Below are positions 1 to 6,389 of a DNA stretch of 7,435 bases, piece after piece. The notes under the pieces are model-generated. The model saw nothing but the letters and a program-made list of their open reading frames with translations. It was not told where the DNA came from and searched no databases. The position numbers were made by a program, and so were the translations under genes. Each line of letters opens with the position of its first letter. Position 1 is the first letter of the stretch. The stretch comes from an uncultured Clostridia bacterium (GTDB lineage: Bacteria > Bacillota_A > Clostridia > Oscillospirales > Oscillospiraceae), in contig CAMZIX010000065.1 of NCBI GenBank assembly GCA_947307375.1, positions 1-7,435 on the forward strand, in the 5' to 3' direction.

Positions 1-770
1 TGCACGTTCGGGTCGGTGCGGTCGGCGGCGTAGCGCACGGAGGACAGCGTCGCGTTGCGGATCGGCAGCAGCTCGGGCACGAGGCGCGGGGTGCGCGCGA
101 ACCAGAAGTTCTTGCTGTCGCGGTAGCCGTGGCAGACCAGCACGTTCGGCCAGAGGCGGCCCTTGACGCCGTTGATGATGTTGTCGTAGTACTGGGGCTT
201 CATCAGCATCTTGTCGATGCGCAGGATGAAGTGCGCGCCGTACTGGGTGGTGATGCCGTTGAAGTTTTTGTAGGGGGGCGGATAGCAGCCGTCCTCAAGC
301 TGGCGGCCGATGTCCTCATAGGCGTTCTCCAGGTCGCTCATCCAGGTGCATTCCATCACCTGATAGGCCTCGCTCACGACCTTCGGGCGCGGGGTGGAGG
401 GATCCGCCTGGATGCACAGGCCGTCCTCCAGGTGGAAGCCGAAGTCCTTCATCTTCTCGGCCGGGGTGTCGCCGGGCCAGCCCTGGGCGACGATCTTCTT
501 GTGGTAGCCGCGGCCCTCGGGCATGAAGTTGATGGCCACGGTCTTGCGTCCGGCCAGCAGATGCTGCGCCGTGTTGGAGGAGTTGCGCGCCTCCAGCACC
601 ATGGCGTAGTAGCCCTTGCCCGCGATGTAATAGGGGAAGCACAGCGAGTAGGAGCCGACGGAGGTGCTGCCGTCCTCAGCCAGGGTGGAGATCATGACCG
701 TGGGCATGGGGTAGTAGGAGCTGGTCTGGTAGAAGTTGTCCACGATGCGGAGATCTTTGAAGCTGCTCAT
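1..770 (-). CDS. Flavin reductase-like (FMN-binding split-barrel) protein, 3' end outside window
   Basis: 256 codons are visible with no stop before the left edge, so the C-terminus is missing. The start ATG at 770 follows a GAGGAAA ribosome site. The N-terminal third reads like the flavin reductase-like split barrel: PMPTVMISTLAEDGS (residues 21-35), then GSYSLCFPYY (39-48), then EARNSSNTAQHLLAGRKTVAINF (60-82), where the R-N-S-S-N-T stretch sits where such proteins contact FMN phosphate. Known members bind FMN and act as NAD(P)H:flavin oxidoreductases or flavoredoxins in the cytoplasm; the substrate cannot be read from the sequence. At over 256 residues it is longer than the usual 170-210, with an extra region after about residue 130. 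It contains a PPP run at 164-166. It lies 43 bases after the membrane-protein gene with no terminator between, so co-transcription is likely. The fold call is from sequence pattern only. Confidence 0.7.
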   Translation of the reverse strand, partial: MSSFKDLRIVDNFYQTSSYYPMPTVMISTLAEDGSTSVGSYSLCFPYYIAGKGYYAMVLEARNSSNTAQHLLAGRKTVAINFMPEGRGYHKKIVAQGWPGDTPAEKMKDFGFHLEDGLCIQADPSTPRPKVVSEAYQVMECTWMSDLENAYEDIGRQLEDGCYPPPYKNFNGITTQYGAHFILRIDKMLMKPQYYDNIINGVKGRLWPNVLVCHGYRDSKNFWFARTPRLVPELLPIRNATLSSVRYAADRTDPNV

Positions 771-813
771 GGGTTTTCCTCACTTTCTGTTATGTAAAAA
801 ATGAATTCCGGGA

Positions 814-1485
814 TCATTCCGCTCTTTTCTTTGCGTAGAGCAGGAAGCACAGGGCCATGCAGACCTCGCCGAACATGCTGATGTAGAAGATCAGGTCGAA
901 GTTGCCGGTGGCGGGGCCGAGCGCCGAGAAGGCGAACATCAGGAAGCCCGCCAGAAACAGCAGCGGCGTTTTCTGCCGGATCCAGACGACGACGCCCGCG
1001 AGGATCAGCGGCACCACCGCGCCGTAGCTCAGCACGCCGCTGACAGCCTTTGCCCAGCCGGGCGTGCCGTCGCCGGAGGCGTAGCGGGTCAGACCCGCGA
1101 CCTCGCGCAGATCGAGCTCGGTGGCGAAGCCCTCGGCGATGCCGGCGGCGATCAGCAGACCGGTGAAGATCCAGACGACCGTCTTCCAGGTCTTGTTGAA
1201 GTTCAGCGCATAGGCGCAGATCGGGAACAGCAGCGGGATCAGCGCGCCGTGCGCCACATAGCGCATGCGGCTGAGCGCCGCGAGCGCCGGGCCGCCCGGC
1301 AGCACGGTGCCGAGCGAGAGGATCAGCGCGTCGTAAAACAGGCCGAAGGCGACCAGCGCGGTCAGCAGATACAGGGGCTCCTTTTTGCGCTTCCAGCCGC
1401 GCAGCGCCAGGATCACGAACAGGGCCTCCAGCGCCGTGATGATCCAGACGGCGATCGGACAGGAGGCGTGCAGAAATGCTTTCAT
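814..1485 (-). CDS. Uncharacterised seven-helix membrane protein
   Basis: A 223-residue hydrophobic protein. The start at 1485 is supported by a GAAAGGAG ribosome site just upstream. Hydrophobic segments lie at about residues 9-29, 38-62, 76-95, 101-120, 149-169, 172-190 and 196-217, giving seven likely membrane helices. The loops are short and basic (WKRKKE at 31-36, the C-terminal AKKRAE). No transport signature, catalytic motif or family name is recognised. The only sizeable soluble loop is about residues 121-148, between helices 4 and 5. It is followed within 43 bases by the flavin reductase-like gene and preceded by the possible bilin-reductase-like gene, so a membrane partner of a redox pair is conceivable, but that is inference from order alone. 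Confidence 0.8.
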   Translation of the reverse strand: MKAFLHASCPIAVWIITALEALFVILALRGWKRKKEPLYLLTALVAFGLFYDALILSLGTVLPGGPALAALSRMRYVAHGALIPLLFPICAYALNFNKTWKTVVWIFTGLLIAAGIAEGFATELDLREVAGLTRYASGDGTPGWAKAVSGVLSYGAVVPLILAGVVVWIRQKTPLLFLAGFLMFAFSALGPATGNFDLIFYISMFGEVCMALCFLLYAKKRAE

Positions 1486-1530
1486 CCGGGGCTCTCCTTT
1501 CGGTCGGACACTTGGATTTTTCTACCAAAA

Positions 1531-1559
1531 AGCATGCCGCTTCCGCTCTCTTTCGTCAA
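1531..1559 (-). promoter_or_regulatory. Weak candidate promoter before membrane-protein gene
   Basis: On the minus strand TTGACG (1554-1559) is followed after 17 bases by CATGCT (1531-1536). The -35 is good, but the -10 matches only three consensus bases. It would start transcription about 35-40 bases before the membrane-protein ATG. It may be chance, with read-through from the upstream gene as the alternative. Confidence 0.3.
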
Positions 1560-1575
1560 GGACGGAAGGCGCGAT

Positions 1576-2253
1576 TCAGCCCCTGACGCCGTACATATAC
1601 TGCAGGATCAGGCGCTTGGCCGTCTCCGCGCCGAAGAGCTTCGTCACCTGGTCGACGGCGGGGCCGCCCTCGGCGAAGAGCCGCTCGGCGAAGGCGCGCG
1701 TCTTCTCGCGCTTGGCGCCGGAGTCGCAGGCGGGCGCCGCCTCGAGCTGGCGCAGGAAGACCTCCGTATAGTCGCGCGCGGCGGCCTCCAGGCGCTCCGT
1801 CAGGCCCTTGCCCGCCTTGTGGTAGGAGCAGGGGTAGAGGATCGCGTCGTACCAGTGCGCGCCCTGGGCCGGTGGATCGGGCAGGTCCCCGTCGCGGCGG
1901 CGGATCGCGTCGAATTCGGCGAGCGCCGTCTCGGGCCAGGGCTCGAGCTGCGTGTCGTAGAGCTCGACGATCTGCGTCTCCTTCCCGAAGGCGCGCACCC
2001 AGTCCAGGTTCAGCAGCGGCACGTCCTTCGCGTCGGCGGCGAGCACCGCCGTCTCCATTTTCATCAGACCGAGAAAGGCGTTCATGCGCAGGATGCAGAA
2101 GTGTCCCAGCTCCGGGATCTCGTAGGATTCCGTGTCAAAAACCATGCCCTTTGCGGCAAGCCGGGCGTCCTCGCCCAGCTCCTCCCGCTTCAGCGTATAG
2201 CGCTGCGCCAGCAGCTCGCACACCATGTCGCCGAGACCCTGTTTTTTCACCAT
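1576..2253 (-). CDS. Uncharacterised protein, possible remote ferredoxin-dependent bilin reductase-like fold
   Basis: 225 residues. The start at 2253 (MVKKQGLGD) is chosen because GGAAAGGAG lies seven bases upstream; an in-frame ATG at 2283 has no such site. The protein is soluble with no signal peptide. Its middle alternates strand-like segments: LRMNAFLGLMKMETAVLAA, then VPLLNLDWVRAFGKE, then TQIVELYDTQLEPW. Its C-terminus reads TKLFGAETAKRLILQYMYG. The PLLNLDWV...ELYD run and the KLFG-x-E-x-A-x-R ending resemble, from memory, the antiparallel sheet and terminal helix of the ferredoxin-dependent bilin reductase / red chlorophyll catabolite reductase fold. If right it would reduce a linear tetrapyrrole or similar ligand, but no catalytic residue can be assigned. 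It has its own strong promoter and lies upstream of a membrane protein and a flavoprotein. The gene is certain; the family is a low-confidence suggestion. Confidence 0.75.
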   Translation of the reverse strand: MVKKQGLGDMVCELLAQRYTLKREELGEDARLAAKGMVFDTESYEIPELGHFCILRMNAFLGLMKMETAVLAADAKDVPLLNLDWVRAFGKETQIVELYDTQLEPWPETALAEFDAIRRRDGDLPDPPAQGAHWYDAILYPCSYHKAGKGLTERLEAAARDYTEVFLRQLEAAPACDSGAKREKTRAFAERLFAEGGPAVDQVTKLFGAETAKRLILQYMYGVRG

Positions 2254-2300
2254 TTGATGCTCCTTTCCGCGCCCCTCCGGCACGTCGATTTTTCAATGAT

Positions 2301-2329
2301 ATTTTAGCAAATCCCGCCCGGGTTTGCAA
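2301..2329 (-). promoter_or_regulatory. Sigma-A-type promoter of the possible bilin-reductase-like gene
   Basis: On the minus strand TTGCAA (2324-2329), a 17-base spacer and TAAAAT (2301-2306). The spacer ends in TGC, giving an extended -10. It lies about 50 bases before the start codon at 2253 and just beyond the terminator of the preceding lipoprotein gene, so this gene heads a separate transcript. The efp promoter at 5762-5790 has identical -35 and -10 hexamers. Confidence 0.75.
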
Positions 2330-2352
2330 GCCGGACTGCACGGCTGAAAACG

Positions 2353-2391
2353 AAAAAGCACGGATCAGAATGTTTCTGATCCGTGCTTTTT
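2353..2391 (-). terminator. Symmetric intrinsic terminator after the LRR lipoprotein gene
   Basis: A perfect 18-bp inverted repeat with a TGT triloop (arms 2353-2370 and 2374-2391). It begins 13 bases past the lipoprotein stop codon. One arm starts with AAAAA and the other ends with TTTTT, so the hairpin has a T-run on both strands. On the minus strand TTTTT is followed by CG and a second TTTT. No plus-strand gene is seen nearby, so its relevant use is on the minus strand. Confidence 0.9.
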
Positions 2392-2403
2392 CTGCGCTCC
2401 GTC

Positions 2404-4494
2404 TTATTCCGCGAAGCTCATTTCCGCCGCGAGCAGCGGCTCGTTGTTCTCTCCGATCCGGACCGTGTCCCACTGCTCCTCGCTGCCGGCGAAGCGGACC
2501 TGCGCCAGACTGCCGCAGCCGGCGAAGGCGCCCTCGCCGATCCGCGTGACGCCGTCCGGGATCGACAGCGCGGCCAGCGCGGTGCAGCCCGAGAAGGCGT
2601 CGAAGCCGATGCTCTCCACGTTCGGAGGGAGGCTCACGCTCTCCAGCGCGGTGCAGCCCTGGAAGCAGCCGTAAACGATCTCCGTCATGCCGTAGGAGAG
2701 GTACAGATCCTTCAGCGCGGTGCAGCCCTCGCAGGCGTTCGGGCCCAGCACCTCCACGCTGTCCGGCAGCTTCAGCAGCGTCAGCGCGGTGCAGCCGGCG
2801 AAGGCACGCCCGCCGAATTCCCGCACGCCGCCGTAGACCGTGACGGCTTCCAGCGCGGTGCAGCCCTCGAAGGCGGCATAGCCGACCGAGTCGATCGTTC
2901 CGGTGAACAGGATCCCGGGCAGGGCGGTGCAGTCGGCGAAGGCGCGGCTCTCGATGCGCTCCAGCCCGGAGGGGAGCGCGGCGCTCTCCAGCGCGGTGCA
3001 GCCCTCAAAGGCGCTCTCGCCGATCACGGCGACGCTGCCGGGGATGTAGACGTTTTTCAGCGCGCTGCAGCCGAAGAAGGCGCGGCGGTCGATGGAGCCG
3101 GCGCCCCAGTTGAAGTTCAGCTCATGCAGCGCGGCGCAGCCCTCAAAGGCGCAGGCCGCCACCGCGTCCAGTCCGCTGCCGAGGAAGAGGCTCTCCAGCG
3201 CGGCGCAGCCGGAGAAGGCCGCCTCGCCCAGCTCCTGCACGCTGTTGGGGATGTAGACGCTGCGCAGCTTGACGCAGCCGCGGAAGGCCTCCGCGCCGAT
3301 CCGCTCGAGCAGCAGGCCGAAGTCCAGCTCGCTCAGGCCGGTGCAGCCGCGGAAGGCGCCGTCGCCGATCTCCCGCAGGCTCAGGGGCAGCGTGACGCCG
3401 CTCAGTCCGACGCAGGCCTCAAAGGCCATCGGGTCGATGACCTCCACGCCCGCAGGCACGGTGAATTCACCCGTGAAGGCCGCCGGGCAGCGGATCAGCC
3501 GGGCTTTGTCCAGGCTGTAGAGCACGCCGTCCTCGGAGCTGAATTTCAGATTGCCCTCGGTGACGCTGATCTCCTGCAGCACGGGGCAGCGGTCAAAGGC
3601 GTTGCCGTTGATGATCGAGAGACTGGCGGGGATGTGCACCGCCCGCAGCTGGGGGCAGTTGGACAGGCCGCGGTCCTCGATCGTCGTGACGCCCTCCTCG
3701 AGCCACAGCTCGGTGAGCTGCCCGCAGTCGGCGAACATGCCGCTGCTGACGACCTTGAAATTGCCGGAGATGCGCACCTCGCTCAGCTCGCAGCCGGCGA
3801 AGACGCCCTCGGCGACCAGGATCACGCTGTCGGGGATCCGGTAGGCGCCGGTCTTGCCGCCGGGCAGGCAGAGGAGCCGGGTCAGGTCCTTGGTGAAGAA
3901 CACGCCGTCCTGCGAGGCGTAGGAGGGGTTGTCGGGATCGACGAAGATCTCCAGCAGCTCGTCGCAGCGGTCGAAGGCCTTGTCGCCGACCTGCTCGACA
4001 AAGGGGGAGAGCGAGACGGCCCGCAGCCCGCAGCCGGCGAAGCACTGCTTGCCGATGCTGTGCACGCCGTCGGGGATCACGATCTCCGTGAGGCTTTCGC
4101 AGTTTTCAAAGGCGCTGGCCCCGATCTCGATCAGGCTCTCGGGCAGCATCACGTTCGTCAGCGCGGAAAAGCCCATGAAGGCGCGGCTGCCGACGACGGA
4201 AACGCCCTCCTCGACCACCAGCGTCGTGATCGCGTCGCGGAACTCGTGCCAGACCGGCCAGTTGGGCGTTTTGGTGGTGTCGCCCCAGTAGTCGGGGATC
4301 ACGCCCTTGCCGGAGATGTGCAGGGTATGCTCGTCGGTCCGCGTCCAGGTCATGTAGATGCCGAAGCTCCCGCTCTGCGAGGCGTTTTCCTCCGCCGCCT
4401 CCTCCCGCGCCCATGGCACGACCTCCGGCCACGTGCAGCCGCTCAGCAGCGCCAGACACAGCAGCAGGGCAAGCGCCCGCAGACCTCGTTTCAT
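2404..4494 (-). CDS. BspA-like leucine-rich-repeat surface lipoprotein
   Basis: 696 residues; the start at 4494 follows GGGAGG by eight bases. Residues 1-20 form a lipoprotein signal (MKRGLRA, a hydrophobic core, lipobox LLSGC), predicting lipidation at C20 and anchoring outside the membrane. Residues 43-103 match the usual N-terminal cap of this family: tWT...HTLHISGKGVIPDY, then PVWHEF, then ITTLVVEEGVSVVG. About 22 BspA/TpLRR (LRR_5) repeats of 22-23 residues follow, of the form xxAFxGCTALxxxxLPxxVxxIG. Two are interrupted by DGVxxxxDxxRLxxxP islands (about 190-222 and 317-349), also typical of the family. The last unit ends with the degenerate cap QWDTVRIGENN (674-684). Such proteins are thought to mediate adhesion or ligand binding; no partner is visible here. 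It has its own promoter and terminator, so it is a single-gene unit. The repeats from residue 361 on are strikingly regular. Confidence 0.93.
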   Translation of the reverse strand: MKRGLRALALLLCLALLSGCTWPEVVPWAREEAAEENASQSGSFGIYMTWTRTDEHTLHISGKGVIPDYWGDTTKTPNWPVWHEFRDAITTLVVEEGVSVVGSRAFMGFSALTNVMLPESLIEIGASAFENCESLTEIVIPDGVHSIGKQCFAGCGLRAVSLSPFVEQVGDKAFDRCDELLEIFVDPDNPSYASQDGVFFTKDLTRLLCLPGGKTGAYRIPDSVILVAEGVFAGCELSEVRISGNFKVVSSGMFADCGQLTELWLEEGVTTIEDRGLSNCPQLRAVHIPASLSIINGNAFDRCPVLQEISVTEGNLKFSSEDGVLYSLDKARLIRCPAAFTGEFTVPAGVEVIDPMAFEACVGLSGVTLPLSLREIGDGAFRGCTGLSELDFGLLLERIGAEAFRGCVKLRSVYIPNSVQELGEAAFSGCAALESLFLGSGLDAVAACAFEGCAALHELNFNWGAGSIDRRAFFGCSALKNVYIPGSVAVIGESAFEGCTALESAALPSGLERIESRAFADCTALPGILFTGTIDSVGYAAFEGCTALEAVTVYGGVREFGGRAFAGCTALTLLKLPDSVEVLGPNACEGCTALKDLYLSYGMTEIVYGCFQGCTALESVSLPPNVESIGFDAFSGCTALAALSIPDGVTRIGEGAFAGCGSLAQVRFAGSEEQWDTVRIGENNEPLLAAEMSFAE
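2575..3417 (-). repeat. 69-bp coding repeat ladder inside the LRR gene
   Basis: The plus-strand block CAGCGCGGTGCAGCC or a close variant starts at 2575, 2644, 2713, 2782, 2851, 2920, 2989, 3058, 3127, 3196, 3265, 3334 and 3403. That is 13 copies spaced exactly 69 bases (23 codons). Each copy encodes the GCTAL-type core. The block is identical or nearly so from 2575 to 3003 and decays toward 3417, so the 3' end of the gene holds the youngest or most homogenised units. Confidence 0.9.
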
Positions 4495-4536
4495 ATCCCA
4501 GTCCTCCCGGATTCGATCAGTTTCGTCATGCTCCCC

Positions 4537-4565
4537 AGTTTACCGCAGGCCGCTCCGCCCGTCAA
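4537..4565 (-). promoter_or_regulatory. Sigma-A-type promoter of the LRR lipoprotein gene
   Basis: On the minus strand TTGACG (4560-4565), a 17-base spacer and TAAACT (4537-4542). It lies about 43 bases before the start codon at 4494 and downstream of the terminator closing the efp unit, so the lipoprotein is expressed independently. Confidence 0.75.
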
Positions 4566-4591
4566 GAGACGATCGCCCGCCCGCGCAAAAA

Positions 4592-4626
4592 AGAAGCATC
4601 CCCTGCCGTCGGCAGGGGATGCTTCT
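4592..4626 (-). terminator. Intrinsic terminator of the efp / CD1247-type unit
   Basis: A perfect 16-bp inverted repeat (4592-4607 and 4611-4626) with a three-base loop. On the minus strand it is followed by a run of T (plus-strand A run 4587-4592). It begins 11 bases past the stop at 4638. The GC-rich stem plus T-run is a textbook Rho-independent terminator. Confidence 0.92.
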
Positions 4627-4637
4627 ATGCTTATGCG

Positions 4638-5090
4638 TCAGTTGTCGCTGTCCTCGTCCTCGCCCATCTCGAACTCGAGCGCCTCGCCGCAGTGCGGGCA
4701 GTCGATCGAGCCCTGGGCCAGCATGTCCTCGTCGAGGGTGATCTCCTCGCCGCAGACGGGGCAGGTGACGTCGTACAGGATGCCGTCGAAGAGAGAATCC
4801 TCGTCGTCCTCTTCGTCGTCGACCTCGTCGTCCTCGTCGTCCTCATCCTCGTCTGGCGCGTCGCCGTCGAACTCGCCGCAGACGTCCTGCAGCAGGGTCA
4901 CTTCGTCGGTCAGCTCGTCCAGCGCGTCGGCCATGTCCAGCTGGCCGGACTGCAAATCCTCGATCTCATGCGCGATATCGGACAGCAGGTCCTGCAGCGC
5001 GGCCCAGAGCTTTCCCTCTTTCGTCTCGGGCGTGATGCCGAGGCCTTCGGTCAATCCCTTCAGGTAGGCGGCTTTTTCCACGATCGTCAT
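4638..5090 (-). CDS. CD1247-type protein with acidic linker and C-terminal zinc ribbon
   Basis: 150 residues; the start at 5090 follows AAAGGAG. The N-terminus (MTIVEKAAYLKGLTEGLGI, then ETKEGKLWAALQDLL) matches the CD1247 N-terminal domain of Clostridia, a helical domain of unknown function. Residues 40-70 look like an amphipathic helix or coiled coil. Residues 75-98 are almost entirely Asp/Glu. After that comes a zinc ribbon with CPVCGEE (C110, C113) and CPHCGEA (C131, C134), and another acidic tail. The protein is soluble with no signal peptide. It lies 63 bases downstream of efp with no terminator between, and from memory this pairing with efp recurs in Clostridia, suggesting a translation- or nucleic-acid-related role; the function is unknown. 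The Asp/Glu tract makes a GTC/CTC trinucleotide-rich stretch at about 4797-4868. Confidence 0.85.
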   Translation of the reverse strand: MTIVEKAAYLKGLTEGLGITPETKEGKLWAALQDLLSDIAHEIEDLQSGQLDMADALDELTDEVTLLQDVCGEFDGDAPDEDEDDEDDEVDDEEDDEDSLFDGILYDVTCPVCGEEITLDEDMLAQGSIDCPHCGEALEFEMGEDEDSDN

Positions 5091-5153
5091 CAGAATTACT
5101 CCTTTCTTCCGCGCTCCGCAGGAGACGCTGATTCATTGGTTGGATACGGTTGC

Positions 5154-5711
5154 TTACGCTCTGCTCAGATATTCGCCGGTGCGGGTGTCGACGCGGATGA
5201 TCTCGCCGCGGTCGATGAACAGCGGGACCTTGATCTCGGCGCCGGTCTCGAGGGTGGCGGGCTTGGTGGCGTTGGTGGCGGTGTTGCCGGCAAAGCCCGG
5301 ATCGGTCTCGGTGACCTCAAGCTCCACGAAGAAGGGAGGCTCCACGTTGAAGACCTTGCCCTTGTAGGAGTAGATGGTGCACTCCATGTTTTCCTTGACG
5401 AACTTGAAGTTGTCGCCCAGCACGGAGGCGTCCACGGGCTCCTGCTCGTAGGTCTCGGGGTTCATGAAATAGTAGAGGTTTCCGTCGTTGTAGAGATATT
5501 CCATCGTCACGCGCTCGACCGTCGCGTTCTCGAACTTGGCGGTGGGGTTGAAGGAAGTCTCGGTCACGGCGCCGGTGATGACGTTCTTCATCTTGGTGCG
5601 CACGAAGGCCGCGCCCTTGCCGGGCTTGACGTGCTGGAACTCGACGACCTGCATGACCTGGCCGTCCATCTCAAACGTAACGCCGTTTCTGAATTCGCCT
5701 GCAGTAATCAT
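5154..5711 (-). CDS. efp: Translation elongation factor P
   Basis: 185 residues, the usual EF-P length, with start [10 protein letters not shown] at 5711 after a GGGAGGA ribosome site. EF-P binds between the P and E sites of the ribosome and relieves stalling at proline runs. The three-barrel layout is visible: a KOW-like domain I (about 1-63), an OB domain (about 66-127) and a C-terminal OB domain ending in the signature region [20 protein letters not shown]. The loop that reaches the peptidyl-transferase centre reads KPGKGAAF with lysine at residue 32. In Bacillus subtilis the matching K32 carries a 5-aminopentanol group; whether this one is modified cannot be told, and no modification gene is present here. 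The following 63-base gap contains no terminator, so the CD1247-type gene is likely co-transcribed. Its promoter lies inside the 3' end of the upstream ImmA-like gene. Confidence 0.98.
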   Translation of the reverse strand: MITAGEFRNGVTFEMDGQVMQVVEFQHVKPGKGAAFVRTKMKNVITGAVTETSFNPTAKFENATVERVTMEYLYNDGNLYYFMNPETYEQEPVDASVLGDNFKFVKENMECTIYSYKGKVFNVEPPFFVELEVTETDPGFAGNTATNATKPATLETGAEIKVPLFIDRGEIIRVDTRTGEYLSRA

Positions 5712-5750
5712 AGATGGGTCCTCCCGATGATAGATTTCGTTTGCGTCCTG

Positions 5751-6389
5751 TTAGCCTGTATATTTTACAGTATCCGCGCCGCTTTTGCAAGTATTTTTTC
5801 CCGTGGGGGAGGCGGGCGCCCGCCGCGTTTCCGCGTTGATCGGCACGAAGCCGTAGGTCGGGCAGGCGCGGATCTCCGCGCCGTAACGGGCGTAGTCGGC
5901 CCGGATGTGCCGCGCGCAGGCGAGACTGACCTCGCAGCGCCGCATCAGCGCGCGCTCTGTCAGCTCCGGCTCGTGCGCGAAGTACCAGCGCGGCGGGCAG
6001 AGCAGCAGTCCCGCGGCGAAGCGGGCCTCCTCCTCGCAGCGCTGATAGACCTCCGGCCTGTAGTCCTGCTCAAAGGCCGAGAAGCCCGGCTCGTCCAGGT
6101 GCCCCAGCAGCCAGTGCGCGGCCTCCTCGCAGAGCGTGAAGCGCTGCCGCCGCGGCGGCCGGGCGTCGTTGAAGCAGATGACTCCGCGCCCGCCGAGCCG
6201 CTGCAGCACGCCGTCCGGATTGCCCCAGAGAGCGCAGACCTCCGCCGCGCTCAGGCCGCTCTCGCGCACGATGGCCGACAGCGGGCGCAGCTCCAGCCCC
6301 AGCCCGCGGCAGAGCGCCTCGATGTTCAGCGGCAGCGAATATCCGTGCCCGCACTGAAAGTGCAGGATCTCCTCGATCGGCTCACGCAT
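5751..6389 (-). CDS. ImmA/IrrE-like metallopeptidase-family protein with altered zinc motif
   Basis: 212 residues; the ATG at 6389 overlaps the repressor stop by eight bases (ATGCGTGA), implying translational coupling. ImmA/IrrE proteins are zinc peptidases; in ICEBs1, ImmA cleaves the partner repressor ImmR to trigger induction. Family features seen: an N-terminal helical region with SLPLNIEALCRGLGLELRP, RGVICFND before the active site, then RFTLCEEAAHWLLGH (residues 83-97) and a Glu-rich EEEARFAAGLLLCP (119-132). The active-site helix normally reads FTLAHELGH; here it reads FTLCEEAAH, so the first zinc histidine is Glu (E88), while E89 and H92 are kept. It may be an inactive sensor or use a different metal site. 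The C-terminal tail (about 185-212) looks non-conserved, and its last dozen residues are encoded by the efp promoter. Confidence 0.85.
   Translation of the reverse strand: MREPIEEILHFQCGHGYSLPLNIEALCRGLGLELRPLSAIVRESGLSAAEVCALWGNPDGVLQRLGGRGVICFNDARPPRRQRFTLCEEAAHWLLGHLDEPGFSAFEQDYRPEVYQRCEEEARFAAGLLLCPPRWYFAHEPELTERALMRRCEVSLACARHIRADYARYGAEIRACPTYGFVPINAETRRAPASPTGKNTCKSGADTVKYTG
5762..5790 (-). promoter_or_regulatory. Sigma-A-type promoter of efp, inside the 3' end of the ImmA-like gene
   Basis: On the minus strand TTGCAA (5785-5790), a 17-base spacer and TAAAAT (5762-5767), about 50 bases before the efp ATG. The hexamers are the same as at 2301-2329. The whole promoter is upstream of the ImmA-like stop codon at 5751, so it doubles as codons of about residues 200-211 of that protein. 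Confidence 0.8.

Noticed and set aside
164..281. PPP motif in the flavin reductase-like protein as a sign of EF-P dependence
   Set aside because: Polyproline runs are common in proteins and nothing ties this gene to efp; the two are in different transcription units.
129..797. 222-codon plus-strand frame at the left end
   Set aside because: Antisense to the flavin reductase-like gene, whose minus-strand product has recognisable split-barrel motifs; no ribosome site.
767..1528. 253-codon minus-strand frame overlapping the membrane-protein gene
   Set aside because: Arg/Pro/Asp-rich composition typical of an out-of-frame reading; the 814-1485 frame gives coherent membrane helices and has the ribosome site.
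2575..3417. Regularly spaced repeats as a CRISPR array
   Set aside because: The 69-base period is an exact multiple of codons inside one open frame and encodes LRR units; the intervals between blocks are also similar.
2383..5067. 894-codon open frame on the plus strand
   Set aside because: It lies opposite the LRR and CD1247-type genes, has no ribosome site, crosses two terminators, and its repetitive protein is just the complement of the LRR ladder.
5091..5153. Possible terminator between efp and the CD1247-type gene
   Set aside because: No convincing hairpin followed by a T-run is present in this gap.
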